From Burkholderiales bacterium (GTDB lineage: Bacteria; Pseudomonadota; Gammaproteobacteria; Burkholderiales; Thiobacteraceae), in assembly GCA_023511995.1 (NCBI GenBank), contig JAIMAL010000003.1, positions 75,491 through 139,490 on the forward strand: DNA of 64,000 bases, in the 5' to 3' direction. Both the position numbers and the translations under genes were made by a program. Shown here in pieces: positions 62,549 to 64,000 of this stretch. Position 1 is the first letter of the stretch. Each line of letters starts with the position of its first letter. A model generated the notes under the pieces. It made no database searches, was not told the DNA's origin, and was given only the letters and a program-made list of their open reading frames with translations.

Positions 62549-63666
62549 GCGGCCTCCTTCAGCACCTCGCCCAGGGTGGCGCACACCCGGTCCACGTCAG
62601 CTTCCGTCATCGCAGGGAAAAGGGGCAGGGTGACGATGGAGCGGCCGATTGCCTCAGCCACGGGGAAATCCCCTTCCCGCCAGCCCAGCTGGCGATAGAG
62701 CTCGAAGCGGTGTATGGGCGGGTAATGCACGCCAATCCCGATGCCGCGCGCCTTCATGCGCGCGATGAACTCGCCGCGGGAGATGCGCATGCGCTCGAGG
62801 GGCAGAAGCACCTGGAACATGTGCCAGTTGCTCTGCTCGAAGTCGGCCACCGGCAGGCCAAGGCCCAGGGTTCTGTCCAGCCTTTCGAAGTAGCGCGCGG
62901 CGAGCTGTCGCCGCCGGGTGGTGAATTCCGCGAGTCGCCTGAGCTGGGTAAGGCCAATGGCCGCGGCGATGTCCGTGAGGTTGGCCTTGCCCCCCAGCAC
63001 GTCCACACTCATCTCCCCATCCGGGTGACGCACCACGCCCTGCAGACGGAGTTTTTCCGCCAGCGGCGCGGCCGCGGGGTCGGGCAGAACCAGCGCGCCC
63101 CCCTCGCCGGTGGTGATGTTCTTGTTGGCATGGAAGCTGAAGGCGACGAAATCGCCGAAGCTGCCCAAAAACTGCCCCCGCCAGGAGGCGCCGAAGGACT
63201 GCGCCGCATCCTCGATGACGCGCAGGCCGTGTTTTTGCGCCAGCGCATAGAGCCGGTCGCGGTCCACCGGCAGCCCGGCCAGGTCCACCGGCATGATGGC
63301 CCGCGTGCGCGGGGTGATGGCGGCTTCCACCCGTTCGAGGTCGATGTTGCGGCTGGCCGGCTCCACATCCACGAACACCGGCCGCGCACCCACGGTGAGG
63401 ATCACGTTGGCGGTGGCCACCCAACTGAGCGGTGTGGTGATCACTTCGTCACCGGCACCGATGCCGGCGATGCGCAGGGCGGTTTCCAGGGCGGCGGTGC
63501 CGGAGCTGAAGACCCGCACCGTGCGGCCACCGCAAAGGCTGGACAGGGCCGCCTCGAAGGCCTGGCAGCGGGGACCAGTGGTGAGCCAGCCGGAGCGCAG
63601 CACTTGCGTCACTTCAGCGATGGTGTCCTCGTCGATGGAGGGACGGGTGAAGGGAAGAAACTCCAT
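62545..63666 (-). CDS. arnB: UDP-4-amino-4-deoxy-L-arabinose aminotransferase ArnB
   Basis: The 373-residue PLP aminotransferase (DegT/ArnB family) has the cofactor lysine K182 in FSFHANKNITTGEGG, SSGTAALETAL and the active-site EDAAQSFGA. It aminates the ArnA keto-sugar. The start at 63666 overlaps the stop of the flippase gene by one base. The in-frame extension upstream belongs to that gene's region and was not used. Confidence 0.94.
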   Translation of the reverse strand: MEFLPFTRPSIDEDTIAEVTQVLRSGWLTTGPRCQAFEAALSSLCGGRTVRVFSSGTAALETALRIAGIGAGDEVITTPLSWVATANVILTVGARPVFVDVEPASRNIDLERVEAAITPRTRAIMPVDLAGLPVDRDRLYALAQKHGLRVIEDAAQSFGASWRGQFLGSFGDFVAFSFHANKNITTGEGGALVLPDPAAAPLAEKLRLQGVVRHPDGEMSVDVLGGKANLTDIAAAIGLTQLRRLAEFTTRRRQLAARYFERLDRTLGLGLPVADFEQSNWHMFQVLLPLERMRISRGEFIARMKARGIGIGVHYPPIHRFELYRQLGWREGDFPVAEAIGRSIVTLPLFPAMTEADVDRVCATLGEVLKEAA

Positions 63667-64000
63667 CAGGAACGGGCAACGATATAGACGCCGAGAATGA
63701 TGATGCCGATGCCGAGAAGGCGGGTGAGGGTGACGGCCTCGCCGAAGAAATACCAGGCGGCGATGGCGTTGATGACATAGCCGACGGAGAGCATGGGGTA
63801 GGCGATGCTCACCTCCACCCGGGACAGGGCCATGATCCAGACGACGAGGCTTATGGCATAGCACACCATGCCGGCGAGGATATAGGGTTGGGTGGCCAGT
63901 TTCAGCCCTACCGGCCAGGCGTTGTCCACGGTGAAGGCGAAATGTCCCACGGCATTGGTGCCCGCCTTGAGCAGAAGCTGCGCGAGCGCGTTGAGCAGTA
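63666..64000 (-). CDS. SMR-type Ara4N-lipid flippase (partial, C-terminal part)
   Basis: The gene runs off the window end; the visible 111 codons start inside the protein with LLNALAQLLLKAGTNAVG. It has three further membrane helices (ILAGMVCYAISLVVWIMALS, YPMLSVGYVINAIAAWYFFG, LLGIGIIILGVYIVA), the pattern of small multidrug-resistance proteins of the ArnE/ArnF type. In front of arnB it most probably helps flip undecaprenyl-P-Ara4N. The missing start is beyond 64000; a GTG at 63950 is not the true start. Confidence 0.85.
   Translation of the reverse strand, partial: LLNALAQLLLKAGTNAVGHFAFTVDNAWPVGLKLATQPYILAGMVCYAISLVVWIMALSRVEVSIAYPMLSVGYVINAIAAWYFFGEAVTLTRLLGIGIIILGVYIVARS

Overview
The window is a high-GC, gene-dense stretch of a Betaproteobacterium chromosome. 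Supporting signs are the gene content (fleSR-fliE-J-K-L-R flagellar block, EarP/EF-P arginine-rhamnosylation pair, CZB chemoreceptor, DUF1800/DUF1501 pair) and the style of the proteins. A Nitrosomonadales- or Thiobacillus-like lineage is my guess, not something the sequence proves. I see no insertion sequence, prophage, CRISPR array or rRNA operon.

Layout. 1-3.0 kb: chemotaxis genes on the minus strand (membrane chemoreceptor, soluble CZB chemoreceptor, start of cheV) behind a near-consensus sigma-28 promoter. 3.1-16.8 kb: plus-strand flagellar block: FleS/FleR two-component system, then fliEFGHIJ behind a sigma-54 promoter, fliK behind a second sigma-54 promoter, then fliLMNOPQR. Together these build the basal body, C-ring, export ATPase and export gate. 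16.9-27.7 kb: NUDIX hydrolase, a MoxR ATPase/VWA-metallopeptidase pair, an aminoglycoside-phosphotransferase/P-loop kinase fusion, typA, a TtrS-like sensor without kinase domain, relA and tRNA-Ala/tRNA-Glu. 27.8-32.8 kb: a less familiar cluster (sulfotransferase-like, glycosyltransferase-like, acetolactate-synthase-like). 32.8-42.4 kb: mscL, a PRPP-synthetase paralog, several conserved unknowns, DUF1993, mtfA, msrB, a two-domain SagB-type nitroreductase, a glycine-zipper protein and a NarL-type regulator.

42.5-49.9 kb: efp and its modifier earP, then ompR/envZ; divergent from ompR is an operon for exported proteins (small basic protein, EF-hand protein, DUF1800, DUF1501) with a large dyad in the shared control region. 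49.9-56.6 kb: tsaB-rimI-family 4 uracil-DNA glycosylase, lemA with two TPM-domain proteins, lplT, and a LysR regulator. 56.6-64.0 kb: phoH, bcp and a lipid A aminoarabinose (Ara4N) cassette, arnB-arnC-arnA(formyltransferase)-arnA(decarboxylase)-arnD, with an SMR-type flippase gene running off the window end; ArnA is split into two genes.

The least explained parts are the 28.1-32.3 kb cluster, the MoxR/VWA pair, the kinase-less sensor, the dyad-controlled OmpR/DUF1800/DUF1501 locus, a 26-bp perfect palindrome next to efp, and a decayed 62-bp duplication around mscL.
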